NCBI RefSeq assembly: GCF_003611695.1
Contig: NZ_RAWE01000036.1
Location: 1-61,651, forward strand
Length of the DNA: 61,651 bases
Direction: 5' to 3'
Origin: Corallococcus carmarthensis
GTDB lineage: Bacteria; Myxococcota; Myxococcia; Myxococcales; Myxococcaceae
In this document: one piece after another, positions 1 to 9,186 of the stretch
How the letters are laid out: each line of letters opens with the position of its first letter
How positions within the stretch are numbered: the first letter of the stretch is position 1
Position numbers and translations under genes: made by a program
The notes under the pieces: generated by a model
What the model saw: the letters and a program-made list of their open reading frames with translations, nothing else
The model's database searches: none
Told to the model about the DNA's origin: nothing

Positions 1-440
1 TACGAGGCCCCGCCCCCCCACGGCACCGCCGCCAGCTCCGGCCCCTCGTGCGCCCGGGCGTAAGCCGCGCCCACCCCGGGGAAGTACCGGGGCTCCGCGC
101 TCACGCCCAGGTGCAGCGCGTCCGCCACGCGCCCCAGCAGGGCCCGGGAGCCCAGGACCTCCATCTCCGTGGCCGCCATGCTGGGCGCGTCTGGAATCAG
201 CTCGTCCAGCTGGCCCAGGCTGCTGCCCTTCTGCTCGATTCGCAGGATGGCATTGGCCCGGTACACCGGCGCCGTGGTGAGGAGATACATGCCGCCCAGG
301 GCCAGGGCCAGGGCCACGGCCGCCGCGATGGTGCCGCGGCGCTCTCCCAGGATGGCCAGGTATCTGCCCAATCCAAGCTCATCATCCTGCGTGCCGGGGC
401 CGGGGCGGGGCGGCGTCACGCGTTGGGGGGTGCTTGTCAT
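1..440 (-). CDS. Wzz/Wzc-type polysaccharide chain-length determinant, C-terminus outside window
   Basis: Only the first 146 codons are present; the gene runs off the left edge. The start ATG lies inside the upstream gene's stop (ATGA overlap at 437-440), so the two are translationally coupled. Residues about 37-54 form the first membrane helix, followed by the periplasmic segment APVYRANAILRIEQ, typical of Wzz-domain proteins that set polymer length and act with the outer-membrane Wza channel. A proline-rich cytoplasmic N-tail precedes the helix. Whether a C-terminal tyrosine kinase domain follows cannot be seen. The neighbouring Wza-like gene supports a role in exopolysaccharide or spore-coat polymer export. 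Confidence 0.85.
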   Translation of the reverse strand, partial: MTSTPQRVTPPRPGPGTQDDELGLGRYLAILGERRGTIAAAVALALALGGMYLLTTAPVYRANAILRIEQKGSSLGQLDELIPDAPSMAATEMEVLGSRALLGRVADALHLGVSAEPRYFPGVGAAYARAHEGPELAAVPWGGGAS

Positions 441-1558
441 GGGTTGTCGATGATGATGGTTCTGTCTCCGATATCCACTGCCTGCCAGAGCAGCTGAACT
501 GTTGGCTGGATTTGCTGGATGATGCGGTTCCACCGCGTCAAGTCGTGCGCGGAGACGAAGATGACGTCGCGTGGTTGTAATTGGAACTGCGTCGCCAGGA
601 GCAGTGCGTCCGGTGATTTCGCGTCCAGCTTGAAGATGGACGGGCGGTCGAAGCTGCCGCGGATGACATACACGCGGCCCGGGTTGGACGTGAGCGGGTC
701 GAAGCCCTCGCTGTCGCCAATGGCCTCCGCCAGCGTCATCCGCCCCTTCACCATCAGGCGCGAGGAGGGTTTGCGGACCTCCCCCAGCACGAAGACCTTG
801 TTGCGGTTGCGGTCCGCCACGTTGACGATGTCGCCGTCCTGGAGGAGCCAGTTCTGGCTCACGTCCCCCTGTTCGTAGAGGGCCTGCAGGTCGAGCGTGA
901 AGGTGGCGCCGCCCCGGCTGAGGGTGACGGTGCGCAGGTCCGCCTCCGTGGAGAAGCCCTTCGCCTGGGCGATGGCATCCTGCACGCGCAGGGGCACGTC
1001 GGTGACGGGCAGGGTGCCCGGCGCCACCACCTCGCCTGTCACCTGGACCTTCTGCCCCCGGAAGCCCACCACGCGCACGTCCAGCTGGGGCTTCTCGATG
1101 ACGCTCGCCAGCCGCTGGGTGAGCAGCTCGCGGATCTCCCGCAGCGTCTTGCCCGCCACGGGGATATTGCCCACGTGCGGGTAGAACACGGTCCCGTCCG
1201 CCGCCACGGGGTGGCCGGTGGCCTCCGCGGGGCGGAACTCGCCGGCGGGGATGGTGAGCTCCGGGTGGTCCCAGACGATGACGCTCAGCACGTCGTGCGG
1301 CGTCACCCGGTAGTCATAGTCCGTGGCCACCTGGGCCAAGGGGTCCACCAGCGGCGCGGGCCGCGCGTTCCGGCGCGCCTCCAACTGGTGGCTGAGGAGG
1401 GACGCGTCGATGGGGACGATTTCATAGGCGCCGTCAGTGCCGGCGTCCGCCATGCCCGCGTAGCGCTCCCGGAAGGCATCCTCGTCCATGTGCATTCCTG
1501 GGCCCCAGGCGCATGCGCTCATGCAAAACACCGCGGCCAATAGCAGGGCGTGTTTCAT
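437..1558 (-). CDS. wza: Wza-family polysaccharide export outer-membrane lipoprotein
   Basis: 373 residues. A short signal peptide ends at lipobox MSAC with Cys16, so it is probably an outer-membrane lipoprotein. The Poly_export domain (about 80-165) has the family signature YRVTPHDVLSVIVWDHPEL. Two SLBB-type domains follow: VQVTGEVVAPG at about 175-240, and VFVLGEVRKP to about 330. Wza proteins form the octameric channel through which capsule or exopolysaccharide leaves the cell, together with the chain-length protein encoded immediately downstream (4-base overlap). Myxobacteria carry several such paralogous systems for exopolysaccharide, spore coat and biosurfactant; which one this is cannot be decided without the missing neighbours. 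Confidence 0.92.
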   Translation of the reverse strand: MKHALLLAAVFCMSACAWGPGMHMDEDAFRERYAGMADAGTDGAYEIVPIDASLLSHQLEARRNARPAPLVDPLAQVATDYDYRVTPHDVLSVIVWDHPELTIPAGEFRPAEATGHPVAADGTVFYPHVGNIPVAGKTLREIRELLTQRLASVIEKPQLDVRVVGFRGQKVQVTGEVVAPGTLPVTDVPLRVQDAIAQAKGFSTEADLRTVTLSRGGATFTLDLQALYEQGDVSQNWLLQDGDIVNVADRNRNKVFVLGEVRKPSSRLMVKGRMTLAEAIGDSEGFDPLTSNPGRVYVIRGSFDRPSIFKLDAKSPDALLLATQFQLQPRDVIFVSAHDLTRWNRIIQQIQPTVQLLWQAVDIGDRTIIIDNP

Positions 1559-1815
1559 AGGGCGGGGAATCTTCCGGATGAAGCCTGCAAGCGTAAGCCC
1601 CGAACAATGCCAAATGTCTGGAAGCCGTTACGCCCCGCTGGCGAGGTGACACATGCCCTGCCCTGGGGGGCTGGAAAAGAGCGAAGCGCTGGAATCAAGA
1701 CACCCGAGTGCTCCCCGGGGGGCGATGACGGACCCAGGTCCAATGCCCATACCCTCTGCCTGTTTTCGGAGGGCCGTCCGGCCTTCGTGCTTGCGCCCAG
1801 GGAGGCACCCCCATC

Positions 1816-2769
1816 ATGAATCCGGCGACGCCTTGGAGAGCCATCCTCGTCCCCGACGGAGGCCAGCGAGCCATTTCGTCTGACTACTTCCGCTCCGAAC
1901 AGCACCTGCGCGCGGAAGGGGCGACGCACAGCCTCATCGTGGAGGACGGCGCGGGCCGGGCCCTGCGGGTGCCGCTCATCGTGCGGCCCATCGAGGGAAC
2001 GCACTACCGGGACGCGGTGTCTCCGTATGGGTTTCCGGGGGCGGAGCTGAACGGGCTCTCCGAGCTGCCGGCGGGCGCCATCGACTGGCGTGGCACGGAG
2101 CTGGTCAGCATCTTCCTGCGCGACCGCATTGGAGGGCCGTACTGTTTCGCGGACGGCCGGCTGCGCACGGAGGTGTGCCTCATCGATCCAAAGCTGCCGG
2201 TGAGGTTCCGCAGCGACCACGGCGCGGACATCCGCCGCAACGCCCGGCGCGGCTACGTCAGCGGGGTCGTGCCGGTGAAGGACTCCACGCCGGAGCAGCG
2301 CGAGGCGCTCAAGGCCATCTACCGGCAGACCATGGACCGCAACCAGGCCGGGGACCGGTACTACTTCAGCGACGCGTGGTTCGAGGAGGTCTTCACCTGC
2401 CCCTTCGCGTGGCTGGTGACGACGCGCGCGCCGGACGGCGCGGTGGCCTCCTCCGCGCTGGTGGTGCTGAGCGACGGGCTCTTGCACAACTTCATTGGCG
2501 GCACGGCGGACGCGTACCTGCTGCACTCGCCCGCGAAGAACGAGTTCCCGGTGATGGTGGAGCTGGCGGAGAAGCTGGAGGCCTCCGTCCACCTGGGCGG
2601 CGGCGTCCGGCCAGGGGACGGCATCGAGCGGTTCAAGCGTGGCTTCGCCAACGCGATATCCCGGTTCTACACGCACGACCTCATCTGCGATCCCGAGGCG
2701 TACGCGCGGCTGTCCCAGGGGCACGCGGGCGAGGAGTTCTTTCCCGCCTACCGCGCGCCCCGTTCCTGA
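1816..2769 (+). CDS. FemAB/GNAT-like acyltransferase
   Basis: 317 residues, start preceded by GGGAGG at a suitable distance. The middle carries a basic segment (RRNARRGY, about residue 140) like the one that precedes the acyltransferase core in FemAB-type and polysaccharide-linked GNAT proteins (compare SNRRSKLRKAQR in the next gene). A second half with LVTTRAPDGAVASSALVVLSDG and HNFIGGTADAYL follows. Such enzymes transfer acyl or aminoacyl groups, often onto cell-envelope sugars. The gene diverges from the polysaccharide export pair and is followed 30 bp later by a second member of the same broad fold. By inference they decorate the exported polymer or its precursor; the donor and acceptor are unknown. 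Confidence 0.65.
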   Translation: MNPATPWRAILVPDGGQRAISSDYFRSEQHLRAEGATHSLIVEDGAGRALRVPLIVRPIEGTHYRDAVSPYGFPGAELNGLSELPAGAIDWRGTELVSIFLRDRIGGPYCFADGRLRTEVCLIDPKLPVRFRSDHGADIRRNARRGYVSGVVPVKDSTPEQREALKAIYRQTMDRNQAGDRYYFSDAWFEEVFTCPFAWLVTTRAPDGAVASSALVVLSDGLLHNFIGGTADAYLLHSPAKNEFPVMVELAEKLEASVHLGGGVRPGDGIERFKRGFANAISRFYTHDLICDPEAYARLSQGHAGEEFFPAYRAPRS

Positions 2770-2799
2770 CGTTCCTGTGCCGTTGGTAGAGGGGTTTCC

Positions 2800-3666
2800 A
2801 TGGTCCTGTCACTTCCCCAGCTCCGCGATGTCGCGGAGGCCCGCTTCACGTGTCTGACGGAGCGGGAGCTCGCCGAGCGCCGGCGAGAAGAGGGCGTTCG
2901 CGTCATCTCCCACCGGGGGCACTACTGGGAGCAGTCGGGAGCGCCCGGCTTCTTCCAGCCCGTGCACCTGCTGGCGCGGCTGACGCCGGATGAAGCCACG
3001 CCGCCCACGCCGCTGTCCTGGGGCTACCGCGCGGCGCTGACGCCGGAGACGGCGAACGCCGCCACGGGCAAGGTCCCCGTGGTGCAGCTGAAAGACCTGG
3101 ACACCTACGACACCAGCCGCCTGAATTCCAACCGGCGCAGCAAGCTGCGCAAGGCCCAGCGGACGGTGCGCATCGTCCAGCTCACGGGACCGTCGCTGCT
3201 GCTGGAGCAGGGCTATGCGGTGGTGCGGGACGCGCTGACGCGCACGCAGCACAAGAAGATCCCCACGCTGGACGAGTACCTCAAGGGCCTGCGGCAGTAC
3301 TTCGCGTCGGACCACTGGTGCGTGCTGGCGGGGCTGGTGGACGACAAGCTGGGCGGCTACCTGGACGGCTACATCGTGGACGGCGTCGCGTATGGCTTCA
3401 GCGCCTACTACGCGACGTGGGCGCTGCCGACCAACATCTCCACCGGCCTCATCTACGAGTTCTCGCAGGTCTGCCGCCGGCTGGGCGCCCGGACGCTGGT
3501 GGGCGGATTGCACGCCCGCGAGGCGGCCCAGCTGGAGCAGTTCAAGGACGAGCTGGGCTTCGTCGTGGATCCGGTGCCCATCCAGTGGGGCATGAACCCG
3601 CTGGCGCGTGCCTTCATCCGCTGGAGCCGCCCGCACGCGTACTACCGGCTGACGGGGCAGGCCTGA
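2800..3666 (+). CDS. second FemAB/GNAT-like acyltransferase
   Basis: 288 residues, in the same direction and 30 bp after the first acyltransferase, so probably co-transcribed. A basic stretch SNRRSKLRKAQR (about 107-118) and a C-terminal half with WCVLAGLVDDKLGGYLDGYIVDG and YATWALPTNISTGLIYEF fit the FemAB/GNAT_6 fold seen in polysaccharide loci. It is not a close copy of its neighbour, so the two probably act on different donors or positions. A strong hairpin (3675-3704) closes the operon. Assignment rests on fold-level similarity only; substrate is unknown. Confidence 0.62.
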   Translation: MVLSLPQLRDVAEARFTCLTERELAERRREEGVRVISHRGHYWEQSGAPGFFQPVHLLARLTPDEATPPTPLSWGYRAALTPETANAATGKVPVVQLKDLDTYDTSRLNSNRRSKLRKAQRTVRIVQLTGPSLLLEQGYAVVRDALTRTQHKKIPTLDEYLKGLRQYFASDHWCVLAGLVDDKLGGYLDGYIVDGVAYGFSAYYATWALPTNISTGLIYEFSQVCRRLGARTLVGGLHAREAAQLEQFKDELGFVVDPVPIQWGMNPLARAFIRWSRPHAYYRLTGQA

Positions 3667-3674
3667 ACGCAACG

Positions 3675-3704
3675 ACGGGCCCGGAAGGAAGCTTCCGGGC
3701 CCGT
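3675..3704. terminator. perfect 13-bp hairpin between convergent genes
   Basis: ACGGGCCCGGAAG (3675-3687) and its exact reverse complement (3692-3704) enclose the loop GAAG. It lies between the stop codons of two convergent genes and probably ends transcription from both sides. Confidence 0.8.
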
Positions 3705-3731
3705 TCGCGTTTCCAGGGGTGTGGGAAGGGA

Positions 3732-4904
3732 CTACGGCGTCATCACGACCTTGATGCAGCCGTCTTCCTTGTCGCGGAACTTCTTGTAGAGGGACGGGGC
3801 GTCGGCCAGCCGGGCGCGGTGGGTGATGAGGCGCGTCGGGTCGATGGCGCCGGATTGGATCTTCTCCAGCAGCGGCCGGGTGTAGCGGTGCGTGTGCGTC
3901 TGGCCGGACTTCATGGTCAGGCCCTTGTTGACGAAGGCGCCGAAGGGCATCTTGTCCAGGAAGCCCACGTAGACGCCGGGCACGGAGATGGTGCCGCCCT
4001 TGCGGCAGCAGTGGATGGCCTGGCGCAGCGCGTGCGGCCGGTCCGTGGCCAGCTTCACCGCGGCCTTCGCCTTGTCGATGACGGCGTCCAGGCTGCCGGT
4101 GCCGTGGGCCTCGGCGCCCACGGAGTCGATGCAGCGGTCCGGCCCCCGGCCGCGGGTCATCTCCTTGAGGGTCTCGTAGACGTCCTGCTTCAGGAAGTCG
4201 AGGGTCTCCGCCTTGCCCCAGGACTTCGCGAGCGCCAGGCGCTCCGGCACGTGGTCGATGGCGATGACCCGGCCCGCGCCGAGCATCCACGCGCTCTGGA
4301 TGGCGAACTGGCCCACCGGGCCGCAGCCCCACACCGCCACGGTGTCGCCCTTCTCCATCTCGCAGTGCTCCGCCGCCATGTAGCCGGTGGGGAAGATGTC
4401 GGTGAGGAAGAGCACCTGGTCCTCGGTGAGGCCCTCCGGAATCTTGAGCGGGCCCACGTCCGCGTACGGTACGCGCACGTACTCCGCCTGGCCGCCGGAG
4501 AAGCCGCCCAGCATGTGCGAGTAGCCGAAGAGGCCGGAGGGCGAATAGCCCATCACCTTCGCGGCCATCTCCGCGTTGCGGTTGGAGCGGTCACAGAGGG
4601 AGAAGAGGGTCTTCTGACAGAAGTAGCACTCGCCGCACGCGATGTTGAAGGGGACGATGACCCGGTCGCCCTTCTTGAGCCTGGTGACGCCGGAGCCGGT
4701 CTCCATCACCTCGCCCATGAACTCGTGGCCCAGGACGTCCCCGCTCTTCATGGTCGGCATGTAGCCGTCCAGCAGGTGCAGGTCGGAGCCGCAGATGGCG
4801 GTGCGGGTGACCCGGATGATGGCGTCGCGAGGGTCCTCGATCTTCGGGTCGGGGGCGGACTCGTAACGGACGTCGCCGTGGCCATGCCAGCAGATGGCTT
4901 TCAT
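3732..4904 (-). CDS. zinc-dependent alcohol/formaldehyde dehydrogenase
   Basis: 390 residues from the ATG at 4904, which has AAGGAG upstream; the longer frame to 5078 lacks such support. Medium-chain dehydrogenase order: catalytic zinc site CGSDLH and GHEFMGEV, structural-zinc cysteines in CGECYFC, then an NAD-binding Rossmann segment VWGCGPVGQ. The insertion [20 protein letters not shown] and the phrase [13 protein letters not shown] match the glutathione-independent formaldehyde dehydrogenase-like subgroup, which oxidises or dismutates small aldehydes and alcohols with tightly bound NAD. It diverges from an AraC regulator that may control it. The precise substrate is an inference. Confidence 0.88.
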   Translation of the reverse strand: MKAICWHGHGDVRYESAPDPKIEDPRDAIIRVTRTAICGSDLHLLDGYMPTMKSGDVLGHEFMGEVMETGSGVTRLKKGDRVIVPFNIACGECYFCQKTLFSLCDRSNRNAEMAAKVMGYSPSGLFGYSHMLGGFSGGQAEYVRVPYADVGPLKIPEGLTEDQVLFLTDIFPTGYMAAEHCEMEKGDTVAVWGCGPVGQFAIQSAWMLGAGRVIAIDHVPERLALAKSWGKAETLDFLKQDVYETLKEMTRGRGPDRCIDSVGAEAHGTGSLDAVIDKAKAAVKLATDRPHALRQAIHCCRKGGTISVPGVYVGFLDKMPFGAFVNKGLTMKSGQTHTHRYTRPLLEKIQSGAIDPTRLITHRARLADAPSLYKKFRDKEDGCIKVVMTP

Positions 4905-5035
4905 CGGGTGCGGCTCCTTCGTTGGAAAGGCGTTGGATGGAAGGTGGGGACTTGCGGCGCCCACGGCCAACATCCCCGGAGCGCTGCCGCCTGCCCGTCT
5001 GGCGTTCGGAAGCGGAATCGACGTCCGGGGATGCA

Positions 5036-5908
5036 ATGAGACCCGGGACCGATGCAAAAGGGGGTGTGGCCTCCGCACCCGTCCTCGACTTCGGCCGTTA
5101 TCTGGGCACGCCGCTCCATCGCGTGGAGGTGGCGGGGCTCGTCCTCACGGAGAGCACGTACGCGCCGGGTGCCCGGTTGCCGTCGCACTTCCACCGGCAC
5201 GCGGGCTTCCGGCTCACGCTGGAAGGGGGCTTCACGGACGTGGTGGAGGGCCGCGCGCGGGAGTGCCTGGCCCGCTCGGTCGCCTACCAGGCGCCCGGGC
5301 TGGAGCATGCCCAGCGCATCCGGGACGTGCGCACGCGCACCTTCAACATCGACTTCTCGGAGGCGTTCTGGCGGTCGCGGAGCGCGCTCGTCGCGGGGTT
5401 GGATCCGCGGGTGGACCTGTCGTCGGTGCGGCTGGCCACGCTGGGGGCGCGCGTGTACCAGGAGTTCCGGCGCGCGGATGACGTGGCGGCGCTGGCCATC
5501 GAAGGGCTGTCGCTGGAGCTGCTGGCGGAGGCGGTGCGAGCGTCGGCACCGGCGAGGGCCTCCGGTCCTCCGGCGTGGCTGGGACGCGTCCGGGAGCTGC
5601 TGGACGCGGTGCGAGGCCCACCGCCCACGCTCGCGGCGTTGGCGCGGGAGGCGGGGGTGAGCCCGCTGCGGTTGGGGAGGGCCTTCCGTCAGGCCTACCG
5701 GTGCAGCCCGGCGGAGTACCTGCGGCGCTCCCGGCTGGAGCGGGCGGGCCGGGCGCTGCGCGAGACGGAGCGGCCGCTGGGCGACATCGCGCTCGACGCG
5801 GGCTATTGCGACCAGAGCCACCTGACGCGCGAGTTCCGCCGCCGCCTGCACCTCACCCCGGCGGAGTACCGGCGGCTGGCGGGACGTGCATCCGGTTCCA
5901 CGGGGTAG
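5036..5908 (+). CDS. AraC-family transcriptional regulator
   Basis: About 290 residues from the ATG at 5036. An upstream in-frame ATG at 4922 would add 38 residues of poor quality that overlap the divergent promoter. The N-terminal half has cupin-like traits ([18 protein letters not shown]). The C-terminal 100 residues are a double helix-turn-helix: [19 protein letters not shown] and [20 protein letters not shown], ending LTPAEYRRL, the AraC/XylS signature. It diverges from the zinc dehydrogenase across 131 bp, the usual arrangement for local control. Confidence 0.88.
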   Translation: MRPGTDAKGGVASAPVLDFGRYLGTPLHRVEVAGLVLTESTYAPGARLPSHFHRHAGFRLTLEGGFTDVVEGRARECLARSVAYQAPGLEHAQRIRDVRTRTFNIDFSEAFWRSRSALVAGLDPRVDLSSVRLATLGARVYQEFRRADDVAALAIEGLSLELLAEAVRASAPARASGPPAWLGRVRELLDAVRGPPPTLAALAREAGVSPLRLGRAFRQAYRCSPAEYLRRSRLERAGRALRETERPLGDIALDAGYCDQSHLTREFRRRLHLTPAEYRRLAGRASGSTG

Positions 5909-5953
5909 GTTTCATCCAAGACAGCGGCGTGCGGGCGGCCCTATCTCCCGGGT

Positions 5954-7177
5954 ATGACCCTGGAATCGCATTCCTTCCGCCGCGCCGTGGCCCTCTTCGC
6001 GGCGCTGATGTGGACCGCCTGCGCGGGTTCCCGGCCTGTTCCCGCCGCTCCGGAACCGGCCGTGCACCGCGTGGACTCCGGGCGCACGCACTGGGTGCTG
6101 CGCCCGTCCGAGGCGTACGACGCGCTGTGCCTGTTGAACCTGCTGCGGGGAGACGCGTTCTACACGCGCTTCTATCCCGGGGAGTTCCAGCGCTTCTCCG
6201 TGCTGCTGGGAGCGCCGGAGCAGGCCGCGCTCGCGCACCTCACCGGGCGGATGGCGAAGCAGGGCGGGAAGATGGTGGGGCCGTTCCTGACGCTCGTCTT
6301 CTCCGTCACGGGAGCCACCACGCTGGACGAACTGGAGACAACGGTGGCGGACGACGCCGCGTGGGGCCGGATGCGCGCGGACTTCCTGGCCACGTCCTAC
6401 GGGCGGGAGGACGGCTTCGCGGAGATGGAGGACGTGCGGCGGGACCTGGGCGTCCTGCTGGCGTTCCTGAAGCGCGTGGAGTTCCCACGCATCTGGCGGG
6501 CGGAGTACCTGCCGCAGGTGGCGCAGGCCATCGCGGGGCTGGCGGAGAAGGCGGCGCCGTACGACGTGGTGGGCTGGGACGAAGCGGTGTTGGGCCGGGA
6601 CCTCCAGGTGGCGGCGTTGAGCGCGCACGTCCTGAAGTTCGCGAAGCCGCACGGCATCCGGGTGACGGGGTGGAACTTCCTCACGGACGCGACGTATCCG
6701 GCGGACGTCACCGTGAAGACGGCGGTGCATGAGTTGCTGCACCCGCCGTTCGCGCGGGAGGGCGTGCTGGAGGCGAAGCTGTCAGCGCTGGAGGCGGACC
6801 CCTACTTCCAGCGGCTCGTGCGCGAGCATGACCCCGCGTTCGGCTACACCACGGCGCGCGGACTGACGGAGGAGGACTGCGCGGAGGCCATCGACGTCTA
6901 TGTCAGCGAGCGGGAGGGCCTGCTGCGCGACCGCGAGGGCCGGCCACTCACGGGCGCGGAGTTCTTCCGCGACCATGACGACGGCCTGCACGTCCTGGCC
7001 TTCGTGCTCTACGAGGAGTTGAAGCGCGCGGGCCCTTCACGCGGCGGCACGTACGAGGCCTTCCTGCTGGGGCTGTTCGAGCGGGGCGTGCTCGAGCCCG
7101 GCGGGTTGGAGCGCCGCTTCCGCGCCTCGCCGGGGCACTACCCCGTGAAGGCGTTGGGGGAAGCGGCGGCTCCGTGA
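5954..7177 (+). CDS. lipoprotein with HEXXH (HELLH) putative metallopeptidase motif
   Basis: 407 residues. The signal peptide ends at WTAC with Cys23, so a lipoprotein is predicted. No family is recognised outright. The sequence holds V-H-E-L-L-H at 258-263, a zinc-binding HEXXH pattern, and downstream an acidic helix EEDCAEAIDVYVSE that could supply a third ligand. The region before the motif is helical and charged without repeats. A periplasmic or outer-membrane-anchored zinc peptidase of unknown substrate is a reasonable reading. The motif could also be chance, because conservation cannot be checked here. Confidence 0.6.
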   Translation: MTLESHSFRRAVALFAALMWTACAGSRPVPAAPEPAVHRVDSGRTHWVLRPSEAYDALCLLNLLRGDAFYTRFYPGEFQRFSVLLGAPEQAALAHLTGRMAKQGGKMVGPFLTLVFSVTGATTLDELETTVADDAAWGRMRADFLATSYGREDGFAEMEDVRRDLGVLLAFLKRVEFPRIWRAEYLPQVAQAIAGLAEKAAPYDVVGWDEAVLGRDLQVAALSAHVLKFAKPHGIRVTGWNFLTDATYPADVTVKTAVHELLHPPFAREGVLEAKLSALEADPYFQRLVREHDPAFGYTTARGLTEEDCAEAIDVYVSEREGLLRDREGRPLTGAEFFRDHDDGLHVLAFVLYEELKRAGPSRGGTYEAFLLGLFERGVLEPGGLERRFRASPGHYPVKALGEAAAP

Positions 7178-7193
7178 CTTCAGGGATGGCCTG

Positions 7194-7604
7194 TCAGAAG
7201 CACTCGCGCGCGTCGGTGAAGGCCGGGCAATAGGTGTCCACGCCGTTGCACGACACGCCGCCACACACCTTGGAGCTCAGCGGCTGGAGCGTGTGGGCGT
7301 TGATGCCCGTGCAGCTCAGGAGCGAGTTGCTCGCCTCGCAGAAGAAGGACACGGTCCCCACCACCACCGGGGGACAGTTCTTCCACTGGCCGTCACACAT
7401 CACGGCCTGGCCCTCCACGGCCTCGCAGTGGTTGCCCGTGCAGGACACCGTCGTCCCGCCAGGACACGACGCCGTGCAGACGGCCATGGCCGTGACCTCG
7501 GACCCTTCCTGGGGCTGGAGGGCTTCCTGCTCCTCCATCGGTCCACCACACGCCGCCGTCTGCAGGCCCAGCACCGCCATTGCAACGAACAGGAAACGCT
7601 TCAT
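7194..7604 (-). CDS. small cysteine-rich lipoprotein, unknown function
   Basis: 136 residues from the ATG at 7604, seven bases after GGAGGT; a GTG three codons upstream overlaps that ribosome site and is unlikely. Signal peptide with lipobox QTAAC then GGPMEEQ. The mature part has about a dozen cysteines in short spaced pairs (CTASCPGG, CTGNHC, CGGVSCNG), suggesting a disulfide-stabilised exported domain. No enzyme motif is visible. The family is not recognised. Confidence 0.75.
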   Translation of the reverse strand: MKRFLFVAMAVLGLQTAACGGPMEEQEALQPQEGSEVTAMAVCTASCPGGTTVSCTGNHCEAVEGQAVMCDGQWKNCPPVVVGTVSFFCEASNSLLSCTGINAHTLQPLSSKVCGGVSCNGVDTYCPAFTDARECF

Positions 7605-7672
7605 GACAGACACCTCCGGGAAGTCACTGCAAAACGAAATATACCGGAAGAGTCGTTCATCCAGGTCCGGTC

Positions 7673-8995
7673 TTAGGGAGGGCTGTCCTGGGCGGTGGTC
7701 TTGTCCAGGCGCTCCTGGAGGGCCTTCCAGCCGCGGTTGCCCACCTCGCGGGCGCGGTCGAGCGTCTCGCCCGCGCCCTGGGCCACCTGCTCCGGGGAGA
7801 GCTTCGCCGTGTGCTGTCGCACGCGGTCCATCCAGACCAGCGGGGCGTAGAGCTGCTTCGCCCGCTCCGGGCCCAGCAGCACGGTGAGCACGTGCTCCAG
7901 GCCTCCCGCGCGCGCGAGCAACGTCCGGCCCAGGAGCAGCGTCGCGCGGGTCTGCTGGAACAGCGGCAGGCTGTCCCCGTGCTTGCGCAGGGCCTCCGCG
8001 CTGTCATGCACCTCGCGCCGCTCTGTCTCCTCCAGGTAGGGGCTGGCCGCGAGCTTGTCGAGCGACGCCGCGGCCTCCTCGTAGCGTCCGCGCCGGGTGT
8101 GGATGAAGGCCCAGCCCCACCACGTCAGCTCGTTCTCCACGCCCAGCGTCTGGAGCGAGCGCAGTCCCTGTTCGATGTCGTCCTCGGCGGCGCGCTCGCG
8201 CTTCAGGCCCATGCGGTTCCATGCGCGCAGGAAGTGCCCGGCCGCGAGCGCCGCCTCGCGAGACTGCGCGGGCGTGCTTTGCTTGAGGGTGGGGAAGTCT
8301 TCCGGCGGAAGGCGCTCCGCCTCGGTGAGGAAGGCGGTCAGTTCCTCTTCGGCGGCGTAGTGGTAGCCCGCCTGGCAGAACGAGACGCCCCGGCTGGCCT
8401 GCACCGCGGCGCGCAGGGGCGCGGGCCAGGCGGGGGTGGGCGTGGCGCGCGACAGTTCGTAGAAGACGAGCTCCGTTGCGGGGATGCGGTCGGACTTCTC
8501 CGCGGCGTCCAGCGCCAGCAGGATGGCGGCGAGGAAGGCGTGCTCCTGCCCCGCGTCGTAGGACGGCAGGGGCGGGGTCGAGGCCGAGGCCCACCGGGAC
8601 CACAGCAGGGGGAACTCATCCTCGTCGCGCGTCTGGAGCGTCTTGCGTGCCTTGTAGAAGGCGATGCCCAGGTCCAGGTACGTGCGGGCCGCCGCGCGCG
8701 TCGCTTCGTCCGTCAGGGGCTTGTCGGGCAGCGCGCGCGTTTCGGCCAGGGCCTTCCAGAGCAGGGCCACCTCTTCCGGGGCCCGAGGGTCACCGTCCGC
8801 GCGCACGGTGAGCTTGAGCGCGCGGTAGGGCACGAGCGCGACCGAGTCGCGGAGACGCTGATCAATCTCCGCGCGCTCCTTCGCGGCGCGTTCGGCGTCC
8901 GTCTTCTGACAGCCGCCGCACGCGGTGAGTCCCACGAGGAGGAGGGCGGCGATGCGGTGGCGCAGCGCTCTGCGGGCACGGGCGGAGTCCTTCAT
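7673..8995 (-). CDS. TPR-like helical lipoprotein
   Basis: 440 residues from the ATG at 8995; the track extends 54 codons further, but that part is low-quality arginine-rich sequence. Signal peptide followed by LLLVGLTAC, then GGCQKTDAERAAKERAE. The body is alpha-helical with degenerate TPR-like pairs, for example WGWAFIHTRRGRYEEAAASLDKL and AGYHYAAEEELTAFL. No catalytic residues are visible. Probably an envelope scaffold or interaction protein; function unknown. Confidence 0.72.
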   Translation of the reverse strand: MKDSARARRALRHRIAALLLVGLTACGGCQKTDAERAAKERAEIDQRLRDSVALVPYRALKLTVRADGDPRAPEEVALLWKALAETRALPDKPLTDEATRAAARTYLDLGIAFYKARKTLQTRDEDEFPLLWSRWASASTPPLPSYDAGQEHAFLAAILLALDAAEKSDRIPATELVFYELSRATPTPAWPAPLRAAVQASRGVSFCQAGYHYAAEEELTAFLTEAERLPPEDFPTLKQSTPAQSREAALAAGHFLRAWNRMGLKRERAAEDDIEQGLRSLQTLGVENELTWWGWAFIHTRRGRYEEAAASLDKLAASPYLEETERREVHDSAEALRKHGDSLPLFQQTRATLLLGRTLLARAGGLEHVLTVLLGPERAKQLYAPLVWMDRVRQHTAKLSPEQVAQGAGETLDRAREVGNRGWKALQERLDKTTAQDSPP

Positions 8996-9186
8996 GCCCG
9001 CGCACGCTAGCACCGGCCTTCCCCTGGCCCGAGCCTGCCTCCCCACCGTGCGGGCTGGCGCAGGTCGAGCAGCGCGGCGAAGAGGTCGCGCGGGTCCAAC
9101 CCGGGCGGAAGGCCTGGGACGCCGCCGTCGTTCACCTCTCCGGAAGGCTTGCTTCACCGGGCGGTGGCCCCGTAAAGCGCCACCCC

